64,000 bases of DNA from Marinobacter salarius. Lineage in GTDB: Bacteria > Pseudomonadota > Gammaproteobacteria > Pseudomonadales > Oleiphilaceae. The notes beneath the pieces are model-generated. The model made no database searches. It was not told the DNA's origin and saw only the letters and a list, made by a program, of their open reading frames with translations. Below, piece by piece: positions 38,653 through 49,052 of the stretch; positions within the stretch are counted from its first letter, which is position 1; the number at the start of each line of letters is the position of its first letter. Location of the stretch: NCBI GenBank assembly GCA_000831005.1, contig CP007152.1:3720001-3784000 (forward strand), written 5' to 3'. A program made the translations under genes and the position numbers.

Positions 38653-40305
38653 ATGTCCGTGCAAAAGGATGGTCAGGGGCCCGGAAAACTTCGGGTAGTG
38701 ATGGCCCAACTCGATTTTCTGGTGGGCGATATCCCTGGCAATACCCAAAAGGTGATTGAGGCGACCCGACGCGCGGAACAGGAGCATCAGGCGGATCTGG
38801 TTGTGTTCCCGGAATTGTGTCTTACCGGTTACCCACCGGAAGACCTTTTATTAAGGCCCAGTATGGATGTGCGCGTTGCAGACGCGCTGGAAACCTTGCG
38901 CGGGGAGCATCTGGGCCCCGCCATCATCGTGGGGGCTCCGATACGGGAGGGCGCTCTACTTTACAACGCTGCGGTCGCCATTGAGCTGGGAAATATAACC
39001 GGTCGCTACTTCAAGCGGTTTCCTCCCAATTATCAGGTTTTCGACGAGAAGCGCTATTTTGCCAATGGCGTGGATACTCTGGTCATGGATATCAAAGGGG
39101 TGCCAGTGGGCATTACCATCTGTGAGGACATTTGGAGCGAGGGGCCGGTGGAAGACGCTGCCGCGGCAGGCGCCAGACTGGTCGTCAACCTCAATGCATC
39201 ACCCTACGATATTGACAAGCAGGTGCGGCGAAAGGCTCTGGTAGAACGCAAGGCTTTTGAGAATCGGGTGAGTATTGTCTACGTCAATCTGATTGGCGGG
39301 CAGGACGAACTGGTCTTTGATGGTGGCTCTGTGGTTTACGACCATTCCGGGGTGCTTGCAGCCGAAGCACCACAGTTCAGCGAAGGGCTCTATCCGGTGG
39401 ACTTCGTCTGTGAGCATCATTGCCAGCCAATCCCGCAGCCTGCCGTTGCCGAACCGTCGCTGGAGGAAAATGTCTACAAGGCCCTGGTCCTGGGAGTGCG
39501 GGACTACGTCAACAAGAATGGTTTTAAATCCGTTGTTCTGGGGCTCTCCGGCGGTATCGATTCAGCGGTGACTCTGGCTGTTGCGGCGGATGCCCTGGGG
39601 GCCGACCGGGTACGCGCGGTGATGATGCCTTTTCGCTATACCTCGGGTATGAGTATTGAAGACGCGGAAGCCGAGGCCGTGGCCCTGGGCGTTCAATACG
39701 ACGTGTTCTCCATTGAGCCGATGTACGATGCCTTTATGAAAACATTGGCGGCCCCGTTTGAGGGCACGCAACCTGACACCACCGAGGAGAATCTGCAGGC
39801 CCGGCTGCGGGGCGTTCTGTTGATGTCTCTGTCCAACAAGTTCGGTTCGCTGGTGCTGACGACTGGCAACAAAAGTGAAATGGCGGTGGGCTACTCGACC
39901 CTGTACGGGGATATGGCCGGCGGCTTTGATGTGCTCAAGGACGTTCCCAAAACCCTGGTTTTTCGCCTCGCCTGGTATCGCAACAGTGTTTCGCAGGTGA
40001 TTCCGGAACGGGTCATTACCCGTCCGCCGTCGGCAGAGCTGGCACCGGATCAGAAAGACGAGGATAGCCTGCCGGGATACGACGTTCTTGATCAGATCCT
40101 CAATCTCTACGTGGAGCGGGATCTCAGTGCCGATGCCATTGTGGCTCAGGGGTTCGACAGGGCGGATGTCGATCGCGTGGTGCGGCTGGTGGATATTAAC
40201 GAATATAAGCGCAGGCAGGCGCCGATAGGCGTGAGAATTACCGAAAGGGGGTTTGGTAAGGATCGGCGTTACCCGATTACCAATGGCTGGAAAAGTGGAA
40301 AGTAG
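38653..40305 (+). CDS. nadE: Glutamine-dependent NAD+ synthetase
   Basis: Final step of NAD synthesis: amidation of deamido-NAD with ammonia from glutamine. The N-terminal nitrilase-type glutaminase domain has the Glu-Lys-Cys triad in VVFPELCLTGY, FKRFPPNYQVFDEKRYF and VGITICEDIW. The C-terminal synthetase domain has the P-loop VLGLSGGIDSAVT near residue 297 and LTTGNKSEMAVGYSTLYGD. Start at 38653 (MSVQKDGQGPG) because AGGAG lies eight bases upstream. 550 residues. Convergent with bamD. Confidence 0.95.
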   Translation: MSVQKDGQGPGKLRVVMAQLDFLVGDIPGNTQKVIEATRRAEQEHQADLVVFPELCLTGYPPEDLLLRPSMDVRVADALETLRGEHLGPAIIVGAPIREGALLYNAAVAIELGNITGRYFKRFPPNYQVFDEKRYFANGVDTLVMDIKGVPVGITICEDIWSEGPVEDAAAAGARLVVNLNASPYDIDKQVRRKALVERKAFENRVSIVYVNLIGGQDELVFDGGSVVYDHSGVLAAEAPQFSEGLYPVDFVCEHHCQPIPQPAVAEPSLEENVYKALVLGVRDYVNKNGFKSVVLGLSGGIDSAVTLAVAADALGADRVRAVMMPFRYTSGMSIEDAEAEAVALGVQYDVFSIEPMYDAFMKTLAAPFEGTQPDTTEENLQARLRGVLLMSLSNKFGSLVLTTGNKSEMAVGYSTLYGDMAGGFDVLKDVPKTLVFRLAWYRNSVSQVIPERVITRPPSAELAPDQKDEDSLPGYDVLDQILNLYVERDLSADAIVAQGFDRADVDRVVRLVDINEYKRRQAPIGVRITERGFGKDRRYPITNGWKSGK

Positions 40306-40311
40306 ATTGCG

Positions 40312-40344
40312 GTAGGGCTGCCTGATTGCTCGGGCAGCCCTGCC
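40312..40344. terminator. Hairpin between convergent nadE and bamD
   Basis: The stem AGGGCTGCC/GGCAGCCCT (about 40314-40322 and 40333-40341) lies between the stops of nadE and bamD. There is no T-run on either side, so it is a weak or factor-assisted terminator at best. Confidence 0.5.
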
Positions 40345-40349
40345 AAATG

Positions 40350-41186
40350 TTATTCGTCGCCCATCAAGCCGAAGGTGACCACGCTAGACAGGGAGCGGTC
40401 CTCGCGTTTGAGTATGTCTGGCTGGAACTCTCCGTTCTCATTGAAGGCGGCGCTGTCCGGGAAGTTCTCTTTCAGCATCGCCACGGCATCCGTTGCTCCT
40501 TTTTTCAGATCCATGAAGCGGAACGTTTCCGCCAGGATGATCAAGGCTTCTTCGACGGACGGCGTCGTTGAATAATTTTCGATAATGTATCGAGCTCGGT
40601 TGTTCGCCGCGATGTAAGCTTCACGGCTGATGTAATATCGTGCCGCGTAAAGTTCCAGTTCAGCCAGGCGGTTGCGGATCGCAATCATGCGCTGGCGGGC
40701 ATCTGGAGCGTATTCGCTGGAGGGGTAGCGGTTCAGCAGCTCGGAAAAGTCCCGGAACGCCTGGCGCTGTTCGCCGGGGTCTCTTGCCGAAACGTCCACC
40801 GGGAAGTAGCGGGCAGCCAGGCCAATATCCAGATTATAGGATGCCAGGCCTCGCATATAGAGCGCATAGTCGGCGTGATCGCTCTGTGGATTCAGTCTGA
40901 GAAAACGGTCTGCCGCCGCGCGGGCCCCTTCCAGGTCAAGATTCTGGTAGCGGGCATAAATGAGGTCCAATTGGGCCTGTTCCGCATAGCGGCCAAATGG
41001 GTAGTAGGTTTCCAGATAGTCGAGGTTCTGCTCGGCTTCGTTGAAGTTGCCCGAGTTCATCGCATCGCGGGCATTTTCGTAATAGGTTTGTTCCGGCAGC
41101 ACTTCTTCCTGCTTATCGTTCGATGCGCAGGCACTGATGAATAGCGCTGCGGTGGTGACTAGCAGTAATCGGACAACTGATCTCAT
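40350..41186 (-). CDS. bamD: Outer membrane assembly lipoprotein BamD
   Basis: BamD is the essential TPR lipoprotein of the BAM complex that inserts beta-barrel proteins in the outer membrane. The start MRSVVRLLLVTTAALFISAC has a lipobox ISAC (cysteine near residue 20). TPR units follow: QTYYENARDAMNSGNFNEAE, QAQLDLIYARYQNLDLEGAR, ADYALYMRGLASYN and YISREAYIAANNRARYII. Corrected start gives 278 residues, in family range; a start 14 codons upstream would place the lipobox unusually far in. Divergent from rluD. Confidence 0.93.
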   Translation of the reverse strand: MRSVVRLLLVTTAALFISACASNDKQEEVLPEQTYYENARDAMNSGNFNEAEQNLDYLETYYPFGRYAEQAQLDLIYARYQNLDLEGARAAADRFLRLNPQSDHADYALYMRGLASYNLDIGLAARYFPVDVSARDPGEQRQAFRDFSELLNRYPSSEYAPDARQRMIAIRNRLAELELYAARYYISREAYIAANNRARYIIENYSTTPSVEEALIILAETFRFMDLKKGATDAVAMLKENFPDSAAFNENGEFQPDILKREDRSLSSVVTFGLMGDE

Positions 41187-41322
41187 GCCGGAATCCCGTA
41201 TAATGGCAAAATTCGAAACGTCGGCCATTGTAACGGGGATCCGTTCACATGTGCAGTGGCACGCGCCGTGGATTCAGAAATTCTGACTCAAACGTAACAC
41301 TCATACCGGCCCCGGGGGCTCA

Positions 41323-42300
41323 ATGTCATCTGAAAACCGTATTATCGCCAGCTTCTCCATTCCACCGGAGCACAGCGACCGCCGCCTGGATCAGGCTGCG
41401 GCCGAACTGATGCCGGAGCACTCGCGCTCCCGACTGCAGGGCTGGATCAAAAGCGGCGCACTGACGGTCAATGGAAAAACCTGTAAGCCCCGGGACAAGG
41501 TAATGCTGGGCGACCGGCTCGATCTGGACGCGGAGCCGGAAGCGCAAGTCAGTTGGGAAGCGGAATCGATAGACTTGGATATTGTGTATGAAGACGAGCA
41601 CCTGTTGGTCATTAACAAGCCTGCGGGCCTCGTGGTCCACCCGGCGGCAGGCCACGCTGACGGCACCCTGGTCAATGCCCTGCTCAACCATGCCCCGGAA
41701 GTGGAGAACCTGCCCAGAGCAGGGATTGTGCATCGTCTCGACAAAGATACGTCCGGCATCATGGTGGTAGCGCGCAGCCTGATTGCTCATACATCGCTGG
41801 TCGACCAGTTGCAGACCCGGACCATGGGGCGGGAATACGAAGCCATTGTGGTTGGCACCCTTACTGGAGGCTCGACGGTGGATGCACCGATTGGTCGCCA
41901 CCCTCGTGAGCGCAAGAAAATGGCGGTCGTGCCTACCGGTAAGCCGGCGGTAACGCATTATCGCCTGGTGGAGCGCTTCGCAGCGCACACCCACGTTCGC
42001 TGTAAGCTGGAGAGCGGCCGTACCCACCAGATACGGGTGCATATGGCCCACGTGAAACATCCTTTGGTGGGTGACCCTCAGTATGGCGGTCGGCTACGTC
42101 TGCCGAAAGGCACAACAGACGAATTGAGGGACGTGCTTGCCAGTTTCCAGCGGCAGGCGCTCCATGCACGCCAGTTGACATTGGAACACCCGCAAACCGG
42201 TGAGATACTGACCTGGGAGGTGCCACTGCCCGATGACATCGAAGGTCTGCTGGCCGCACTTCGAAAGCACGTTAAGGAGCTGGAGAACCATGACGTCTGA
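41323..42300 (+). CDS. rluD: 23S rRNA pseudouridine(1911/1915/1917) synthase RluD
   Basis: RluD makes three pseudouridines in helix 69 of 23S rRNA. The N-terminal S4-like domain (residues about 15-75, RRLDQAAAELMPEHSRSRLQ) is followed by the catalytic domain with NKPAGLVVHPAAGHADGTLV and GIVHRLDKDTSGIMVVA, whose aspartate (near 140) is the nucleophile. 325 residues. The stop overlaps the pgeF start by 11 bases. Confidence 0.95.
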   Translation: MSSENRIIASFSIPPEHSDRRLDQAAAELMPEHSRSRLQGWIKSGALTVNGKTCKPRDKVMLGDRLDLDAEPEAQVSWEAESIDLDIVYEDEHLLVINKPAGLVVHPAAGHADGTLVNALLNHAPEVENLPRAGIVHRLDKDTSGIMVVARSLIAHTSLVDQLQTRTMGREYEAIVVGTLTGGSTVDAPIGRHPRERKKMAVVPTGKPAVTHYRLVERFAAHTHVRCKLESGRTHQIRVHMAHVKHPLVGDPQYGGRLRLPKGTTDELRDVLASFQRQALHARQLTLEHPQTGEILTWEVPLPDDIEGLLAALRKHVKELENHDV

Positions 42301-43033
42301 ACTGCCGGTGATTGTCCCTGACTGGCCCGTTCCGTCTTGGGTGCATGCCGCATGCACGACGAGAATGGGCGGGGTCAGCCAGGCGCCGTGGCAATCCCTG
42401 AACCTCGGCACGCATGTGGGAGATCATCCCGATGATGTTGCGAAAAATCGGTCCCTGCTTGGGCAGTGGGCTGAGCCCGGCGCCCAGTCGTTCGGTTGGC
42501 TTAACCAGGTTCATGGTACTGACGTTGTTGAGTTGCCGCAGTCGGGTGCGGTCACCGCGGATGCCAGTGTGACCTCCCAGCCTGGGGTGGCATGTGTGGT
42601 GATGACAGCGGACTGTCTTCCGGTGCTTTTCTGTAACCCCGCCAGTGGCCAGGTGGCCGCTGCCCATGCTGGCTGGCGCGGCTTGTGTGGTGGTGTTCTG
42701 GAGCGAACGGTTGAGTATCTGGGTAATCCTGCTGCCGTCCTGGCGTGGTTGGGGCCGGCCATTGGTCCTGAGCAGTTTGAGGTTGGCCCCGAGGTCAGGG
42801 AGGCTTTCCTGATGAGCGATTCCCAATCGGGTGATGCATTCATTTCCAGCCCTCGAAATCCTACCCATTATCTTGCGGATATCTATGAGCTTGCCCGGCA
42901 GAGGCTGGCAATGGCAGGTGTGCTTCAGGTCTACGGTGGTGAATTCTGCACGGTGACCGATCGTGAGCGTTTTTTCTCCTATCGTCGAGACGGGCAAACC
43001 GGGAGAATGGCAAGCCTGATATTCATCTCATGA
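42290..43033 (+). CDS. pgeF: Peptidoglycan editing factor/purine nucleoside phosphorylase PgeF (YfiH)
   Basis: A laccase-domain metalloprotein; members act on purine nucleosides and, in E. coli, prevent misincorporation into peptidoglycan precursors. Motifs: LNQVHGTDVVELP near residue 68, VVMTADCLPVLFC near 103, AAAHAGWRGLCGG near 122 (metal-site Cys and His) and WLGPAIGPEQFEVG near 151. The ATG at 42290 (MTSELPVIVPDWP) gives 247 residues. The gene lies between rluD and clpB as in Pseudomonas. Confidence 0.92.
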   Translation: MTSELPVIVPDWPVPSWVHAACTTRMGGVSQAPWQSLNLGTHVGDHPDDVAKNRSLLGQWAEPGAQSFGWLNQVHGTDVVELPQSGAVTADASVTSQPGVACVVMTADCLPVLFCNPASGQVAAAHAGWRGLCGGVLERTVEYLGNPAAVLAWLGPAIGPEQFEVGPEVREAFLMSDSQSGDAFISSPRNPTHYLADIYELARQRLAMAGVLQVYGGEFCTVTDRERFFSYRRDGQTGRMASLIFIS

Positions 43034-43070
43034 CATTCGTCAATTTTCTGACACTTTCCCGTCCGGTCTG

Positions 43071-43098
43071 CTTGAACTCCCACCAATCGCCCCTACAT
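43071..43098 (+). promoter_or_regulatory. Sigma-32-like heat-shock promoter of clpB
   Basis: CTTGAA (43071-43076), a 13-bp spacer and CCCCTACAT (43090-43098) match the heat-shock consensus (CTTGAAA, N11-15, CCCCATnT). It lies about 80 bases before the clpB start, where such a promoter is expected. Confidence 0.75.
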
Positions 43099-43176
43099 TA
43101 ACTGTCAAAGCAGACGCAATGTCGCCGATGGAATTCTCCCATCGGTTCAGTGACAGAGATTTGGGAAGACCGAATT

Positions 43177-45750
43177 ATGAGAATCGACAAACTGACCAGC
43201 AAACTCCAGACAGCACTGGCCGACGCCCAGTCGCTAGCGGTAGGCAGGGATCACAACTTTATAGAACCCGTGCACCTGATGCAGGCGCTGATGGACCAGG
43301 AAGGCAGCTCCATCAAGCCGCTGTTGAAACAATCGGGCGCTGAGCCTTCCCGGATACGCCAGGCTGTGGCCCGGGAGATTGAAAACCTGCCGGAAGTGCA
43401 GGGCTCTGCCGGCGATGTCTCTATGTCAAACGATATGGGCCGGCTCTTCAATATTGCCGACAAGCTGGCGCAGAAACGTGGTGACCAGTTCATTTCCAGC
43501 GAATTGCTGCTGCTGGCCGCACTAGAGGATCGGGGCAGCCTTGGGCGGGTTCTGCGGGAGCAGGGTGTCGACAAATCCGCATTGGAGCGTGCCATCGATG
43601 AGGTCAGAGGCGGTGAGTCGGTTGACGATGCGTCTGCAGAAGAGCATCGACAGGCGCTTTCCAAATACACCATTGATCTGACCGAACGTGCCGAGGCTGG
43701 CAAATTGGACCCGGTGATTGGTCGCGATGATGAAATCCGTCGGACCATTCAGGTACTGCAGCGTCGTCGCAAGAACAATCCGGTGCTCATTGGTGAGCCC
43801 GGTGTGGGTAAAACCGCAATTGTAGAAGGACTTGCCCAGCGCATTGTCAACGGCGAGGTGCCAGAAGGGCTCAAGAACAAGCGCGTGCTGTCTTTGGATA
43901 TGGCTCGCTGATTGCGGGCGCCAAGTTCCGGGGTGAGTTTGAAGAGCGCCTCAAATCTGTGCTGAATGAGTTGTCCAAGCAGGAAGCAGATCATCCTGTT
44001 CATCGACGAAATTCACACCATGGTCGGCGCCGGTAAAGCGGAAGGTTCCATGGACGCCGGCAATATGCTCAAGCCCGCCCTGTCGCGCGGGGAGTTACAT
44101 TGCGTGGGCGCCACCACCCTTGACGAGTATCGCGAGAATATTGAGAAAGACGCGGCCCTTGAGCGTCGGTTCCAGAAGGTATTGGTCTCCGAGCCTACCG
44201 AGGAGGACACCATAGCGATCCTCCGCGGCCTGAAGGAGCGCTACGAAGTTCATCACGGCGTGGAAGTCACAGACGGTGCCATCATCGCAGCGGCCAAGTT
44301 GTCTCATCGTTACATCGCTGACCGTCAGTTGCCGGACAAGGCCATTGATCTGGTGGATGAGGCTGCAAGCCAGATCCGCATGGAGATGGACTCCAAGCCA
44401 GAAGCGCTGGATCGCCTTGAGCGGCGTCTGATCCAATTGAAAATAGAGCGGGAGGCGTTGAAAAAGGAAACCGATGCCGCCTCCAAGAAGCGGCTTTCTG
44501 AGCTCTCGGATGTCATCTCGGGTATCGAGCGTGAGTACGCGGACCTGGAAGAGGTCTGGAATACCGAAAAAGCGGCACTGCATGGTTCCCAGAAGATCAA
44601 GAGCCAACTGGAACAAGCCCGGATCGACCTGGAAAATGCCCGCCGTGCCGGCGATCTCGGGCGCATGTCGGAGTTGCAATACGGCAGGATTCCGGAGCTG
44701 GAGCGCCAACTGGATATGGCGAGCCAGGCGGAAATGATGGAGATGAAGCTGCTGCGTAACCGCGTGACCGATGAGGAAATCGCCGAAGTGGTGTCCAAGT
44801 GGACGGGTATTCCGGTTTCGAAGATGCTCGAGGGCGAACGCGACAAGCTGATGCGAATGGAGGAAGCCCTCCATGGGCGTGTCATCGGTCAGGACGAAGC
44901 CGTTGAGGCCGTGTCCAACGCGGTTCGTCGGTCCCGTGCAGGACTGTCAGACCCTCACCGCCCTAATGGTTCTTTCCTGTTCCTGGGGCCGACCGGTGTG
45001 GGTAAGACTGAGCTCTGCAAAGCCCTGGCGTCGTTCCTCTTTGATACCGAGGAGGCCATGGTTCGAATCGACATGTCTGAGTTCATGGAGAAGCATTCCG
45101 TCGCTCGGCTGATCGGTGCCCCTCCGGGATACGTTGGTTATGAAGAGGGTGGCCACCTGACCGAGGCCGTCCGCCGCCGGCCCTACTCAGTGTTGTTGTT
45201 GGATGAAGTTGAGAAGGCGCACCCGGACGTATTTAATATTCTGTTGCAGGTTCTTGAGGATGGGCGCCTGACAGATGGTCAGGGTAGAACGGTGGATTTT
45301 CGCAATACCGTCATCGTGATGACCTCAAACCTGGGGTCGGACATCATTCAGCAGAAAGCGGGTGAGGAAAACTACGAGTCCATGAAGAAGGACGTTATGG
45401 ACGTAGTGGGTACTCACTTCAGGCCAGAGTTCATTAACCGGGTGGATGAGGTGGTGGTGTTTCATCCGCTGGCTGAAAGCCAGATTCAGGGCATTGCCCG
45501 GATTCAGATTAATGCTCTGGGCAAGCGCCTGAAAGAGCAGGATATGTCGTTGATGCTGGACGACGCAGCGATGGAGTTGCTGGCGGAAGTTGGCTACGAC
45601 CCCGTTTACGGTGCTCGTCCATTGAAGCGGGCCATTCAGCGGATGATTGAGAATCCGCTGGCCCAGAGGTTATTGCAAGGGGACTTCCTGCCCGGTGATA
45701 CCATTCGTGGGTCGGTCAAAGATCATGGTTTGGAGTTCTTGAAAGCGTAA
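43177..45750 (+). CDS. clpB: ATP-dependent disaggregase ClpB, two frameshifts
   Basis: A Hsp100 chaperone that, with DnaK, resolubilises aggregated proteins. Start at 43177 (MRIDKLTSKLQTALADAQSL). The Clp-N domain covers residues about 1-145. NBD1 Walker A is GEPGVGKTA near 206, with Walker B ILFIDEIHTM. The coiled-coil middle domain spans about 410-520. NBD2 has GPTGVGKTE and LLLDEVEKAHP. The frame is interrupted near 43903 (one G missing in ATGGGCTC) and 43986 (GGCC read as GC). Joined, the sequence reads LSLDMGSLIAGAKFRGEFEE and KQEGQIILFIDEIHT. Corrected length is about 858 residues. A sigma-32-like promoter precedes it. Confidence 0.95.
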
Positions 45751-45760
45751 TGTCAGGAGC

Positions 45761-45791
45761 GACGAGGCGGAGCATTGTGCTCTCCCTCGTC
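45761..45791. terminator. Hairpin between convergent clpB and DUF4124 gene
   Basis: GACGAGG/CCTCGTC (45761-45767, 45785-45791) encloses an inner GAGCA/TGCTC stem. It sits 10 bases after the clpB stop. It lacks a T-run, so the terminator function is tentative. Confidence 0.45.
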
Positions 45792-45817
45792 CGGATCCAA
45801 CCAGAGTGTCTCTTGCA

Positions 45818-46275
45818 TTAACCTTCGGCAGGTTCGCCGCAGTTTTCCTCTGCGATTTTCTCAAACTGCTGTTTCTGCTCCTCGATTTCTTCGGGGGTCA
45901 GATACCGCAGTTCCCCTTCCTCTTCTATACGGATCCTGCTGTTCTGCTGAATTAGCTTAAGATTGGTGCGTGCGGTTTCGCAGTTGGCTTCCCGTTGTTT
46001 GCGCCGCGCTTCCTCTACGGCGCTTTCCTGGCGCTTCTCGCTTTCTTTGGCTTTCTGGGTTTCGAGCTGTTCCAATTGTTCCTGCGGGCTCATCCGGTTG
46101 CTCCGGAGGATTTGCCGGTGCGAATATTGACGGACTCCGCCTGCTGTCCGGTTGGCTGCCGATCGCCAAAGTGCGTAACCCCGTCTTCGTCGGTCCATTT
46201 ATACACGGAAGCCGCGAAAGCCATTGATGGTGTCGCAGCCAGAAGTACTGCCAGGGTGAGGGTTTTTCTGTTCAT
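45818..46275 (-). CDS. Secreted DUF4124 domain protein, one frameshift
   Basis: A small exported protein. The start MNRKTLTLAVLLAATPSMAF carries a signal peptide, followed by the DUF4124 motif VYKWTDEDGVTHFGDRQP (near residue 24). After SVNIRTGKSSG the frame breaks near 46101; one missing G (GAGGCAAC read as GAGCAAC) joins it to NRMSPQEQLEQLETQKAKES. The remainder is a charged, Glu/Lys/Arg/Gln-rich coiled-coil-like helix with two cysteines (NCETAR and ENCGEP). Corrected length is about 152 residues. Function unknown; DUF4124 proteins are common periplasmic proteins of this group. Confidence 0.8.
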
Positions 46276-46287
46276 GCCGTTGCTCAT

Positions 46288-46773
46288 TCCGCGTTAGCCT
46301 TGTCGAAGTTCCGCCCGTAGCGGCCCCGTCTCTATGTTAGCCTATGTTTATCATGCCATTTGTAAAGGCAAGTTTCTTCAATCTGGTTCAAATAGTTGCA
46401 CAAAGTATGGCAGACCTTCGGTGGGTACGGGCAGAGAAAACAGCCGCCGCTATTGACAGGGAGTTTAGCGCTGTCAAAATTACCGATTGCCTGAAGACTG
46501 GGGTCAATACGGCAGGCAATCCCGAGCGAGTATCCCCCGTTAATTACCACACTGAATGCCCCGCGCAGGTCGCGGACTGGTTGTTGCTTACGTGCAACCC
46601 GTTGATTGGCCGTTCTCCGCAACCCTCAGGAGGGCGGCTGGCCAGGAGACAACCTCTTAATAGCTGGTGTGGCGGAGTATCCGGTTCAGCTTTCACAAGA
46701 AGCATGATGTCCGGACATCCAGGCAACCGGGACGTTTCCCGGCTCATTCACTCGTAGAAGAGGGTAGAACATC
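46288..46773. other. Long spacer before ilvI; no gene recognised
   Basis: A 486-base region between the DUF4124 gene and ilvI. Open frames occur on both strands, but none has a ribosome binding site with a recognisable product. A hairpin CCGGGA-CGTT-TCCCGG ends about 35 bases before the ilvI start. It has no T-run, and I found no Leu/Val/Ile-rich leader peptide upstream, so classical attenuation is not supported by what I see. Confidence 0.4.
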
Positions 46774-48490
46774 GTGGAGTTATTGTCTGGCGCCGATATG
46801 CTGATCCGGTCCCTGCAAGATGAGGGGGTCGAATACATATATGGCTATCCGGGTGGTGCAGCGTTGCATATTTATGACGCGCTGTTCAGGCAGGACAAAG
46901 TCAAGCACATTCTGGTGCGTCACGAGCAGGCTGCGGTCCACATGGCCGACGGTTATGCCCGTGCTACCGGATTACCGGGCACCGTTCTGGTGACCTCGGG
47001 TCCTGGAGCCACCAACACCATCACTGGCATTGCCACTGCTTCATGGATTCCATCCCGATGGTGGTCCTGTGCGGTCAGGTTGCATCGACTCTGATTGGTG
47101 AAGATGCATTCCAGGAGACCGATATGATCGGTGTTTCCCGTCCTGTCGTGAAACACAACCTGAGTGTCCGTCATCCGGAAGAGATCCCCGAGATCGTTCG
47201 CAAGGCCTATTACATTGCCTCGACAGGTCGTCCCGGGCCGGTTGTTGTTGATATCCCGAAAGATATGACAACGCCAAACGAGCGCTACGAGTATGTCTTT
47301 CCCAAGAAGGTCAAGCTCCGTTCGTACAATCCGGCCATTCGTGGCCACGCTGGGCAGATCAAGAAAGCCGTCGATATGCTCTTGGCAGCCAAGCGTCCCA
47401 TTATTTATGCGGGCGGCGGTGTCATCCTCGGCAAAGCCACGGATCAGCTGACCGAGTTGGTCAGGATGTTGGGTTATCCGATTACCAACACTCTGATGGG
47501 CATTGGATGTTATCCGGCCTCCGATACTCAGCACATCGGCTGGCTGGGTATGCATGGCACCTACGAATCAAACATGGCCATGCATCATTCGGATCTTATC
47601 CTCTGTGTGGGTGCGCGATTCGATGACCGGGTGACCAATGCGACAGAAAAATTCTGTCCCGGTGCCCGCATTGTCCATATCGATATCGACCCGGCCTCCA
47701 TCTCCAAAACCATTGATGCGGATGTTCCCATTGTTGGCCCGGTGGATGCGGTGCTTAAGGAAATGATCACTCTCGTCAAAGAGAGCAAGGAAAAGCCTGA
47801 CGCCGATGCAATTGCTGCCTGGTGGAAGCAGATTGAAGAGTGGCGGGCATTCCATGGCATGCGTTACGAGACCAGCCCGGATGTCATCAAGCCTCAGGAA
47901 GTGGTGGAGGCGCTCTGGAAGCTTACCAATGGTGAAGCCTTTGTGACCTCCGATGTGGGTCAGCACCAGATGTTTGCAGCCCAGTACTACAAGTTTGATA
48001 AACCCAATCGCTGGATCAACTCCGGCGGCTTGGCACCATGGGCTTCGGCCTGCCAGCGGCTATGGGGGTCAAGTTGAACTTCCCCGATGACGAGGTGCTT
48101 TGCATTACCGGTGAAGGCAGTATCCAGATGAATATCCAGGAGCTGTCGACCTGTAGTCAGTACGATATTCCAGTAAAGATCATCAATCTGAATAACCAGG
48201 CCCTTGGTATGGTCAAGCAGTGGCAGGACATGAACTACGAGTCCCGTCACTCCCAGTCCTACATGGAGTCCCTGCCGGACTTCATCAAACTGGCAGAGGC
48301 CTATGGTCACGTTGGTGTCCGAATCGACCGAAAGGAAGATCTGGTGCCAAAGCTCAAAGAAGTGCTGGCGATGAAAGACCGGCTGGTTTTCGTTGATATC
48401 TACGTGGACCGTTTTGAACACGTCTACCCGATGCAGGTGGCCCGTGGTTCAATGAAGGACATGTGGCTCAGCAAGACGGAGAGGGTCTGA
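46774..48490 (+). CDS. ilvI: Acetolactate synthase, large (catalytic) subunit, two frameshifts
   Basis: A TPP- and FAD-dependent enzyme that condenses pyruvate with pyruvate or 2-ketobutyrate, the first common step of valine, leucine and isoleucine synthesis. Start GTG 46774 (MELLSGADMLIRSLQDEGV) matches family N-termini. Motifs: GYPGGAALHIYDAL near residue 27, the catalytic glutamate in LVRHEQAAVHMADG near 52, and the TPP motif GEGSIQMNIQELSTC near 446. The frame breaks near 47041 (TAC to TC in ATAYMDSIPMVV) and 48033 (one G missing in TTGGGCACC). Corrected length is about 572 residues. Followed by ilvH after two bases. Confidence 0.95.
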
Positions 48491-48492
48491 TC

Positions 48493-48984
48493 ATGCGTCG
48501 AATCATTTCTGTTTTGCTTGAAAACGAGCCCGGTGCACTGTCCCGTGTTGTTGGTCTGTTCTCGCAGCGTAACTACAACATTGAAACGTTGACGGTGGCG
48601 CCGACCGAGGACGAAACCCTGTCGCGCCTGACGGTAACGACCACAGGCTCGGACAAAGTCATCGAGCAGATCACCAAGCAGCTCAACAAGCTGATTGAAG
48701 TGGTCAAGCTGGTGGATCTGACGGAAGGCTCCCACATCGAGCGTGAGCTGATGCTGGTCAAGCTCAAGGCCACTGGGTCCCAGCGTGCCGAGATCAAGCG
48801 TACGGTTGATATCTTCCGTGGTCAGATCGTGGATGTTACCAGCTCGGTCTATACCGTTCAGTTGGCCGGTGCCAGTGAAAAACTGGACGGCTTTATTCAG
48901 GCGGTGGGTACCTCGGGCGTGCTTGAGGTTGTTCGCAGCGGGGTTTCGGGCATCGCCCGTGGTGAAAAGGTATTAAGCCTGTAA
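48493..48984 (+). CDS. ilvH: Acetolactate synthase, small regulatory subunit
   Basis: IlvH activates the large subunit and gives valine feedback inhibition. The N-terminal ACT domain starts MRRIISVLLENEPGALSRVV and continues LFSQRNYNIETLTVAPTEDE. The C-terminal domain contains RELMLVKLKATGSQRAEIKR. 163 residues, family length. ATG 48493 is used since it starts the ACT domain and follows the ilvI stop by two bases. Confidence 0.97.
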   Translation: MRRIISVLLENEPGALSRVVGLFSQRNYNIETLTVAPTEDETLSRLTVTTTGSDKVIEQITKQLNKLIEVVKLVDLTEGSHIERELMLVKLKATGSQRAEIKRTVDIFRGQIVDVTSSVYTVQLAGASEKLDGFIQAVGTSGVLEVVRSGVSGIARGEKVLSL

Positions 48985-49052
48985 CAGGCACTGACATCAT
49001 TCTGTACAATGACGGCCCCCAAAAGGCCAATACAATATTATAGAGGTTTTCC

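Noticed and set aside
46344..46757. A 137-codon frame before ilvI
   Set aside because: No ribosome binding site, no family resemblance and a composition unlike a protein; it is treated as spacer.
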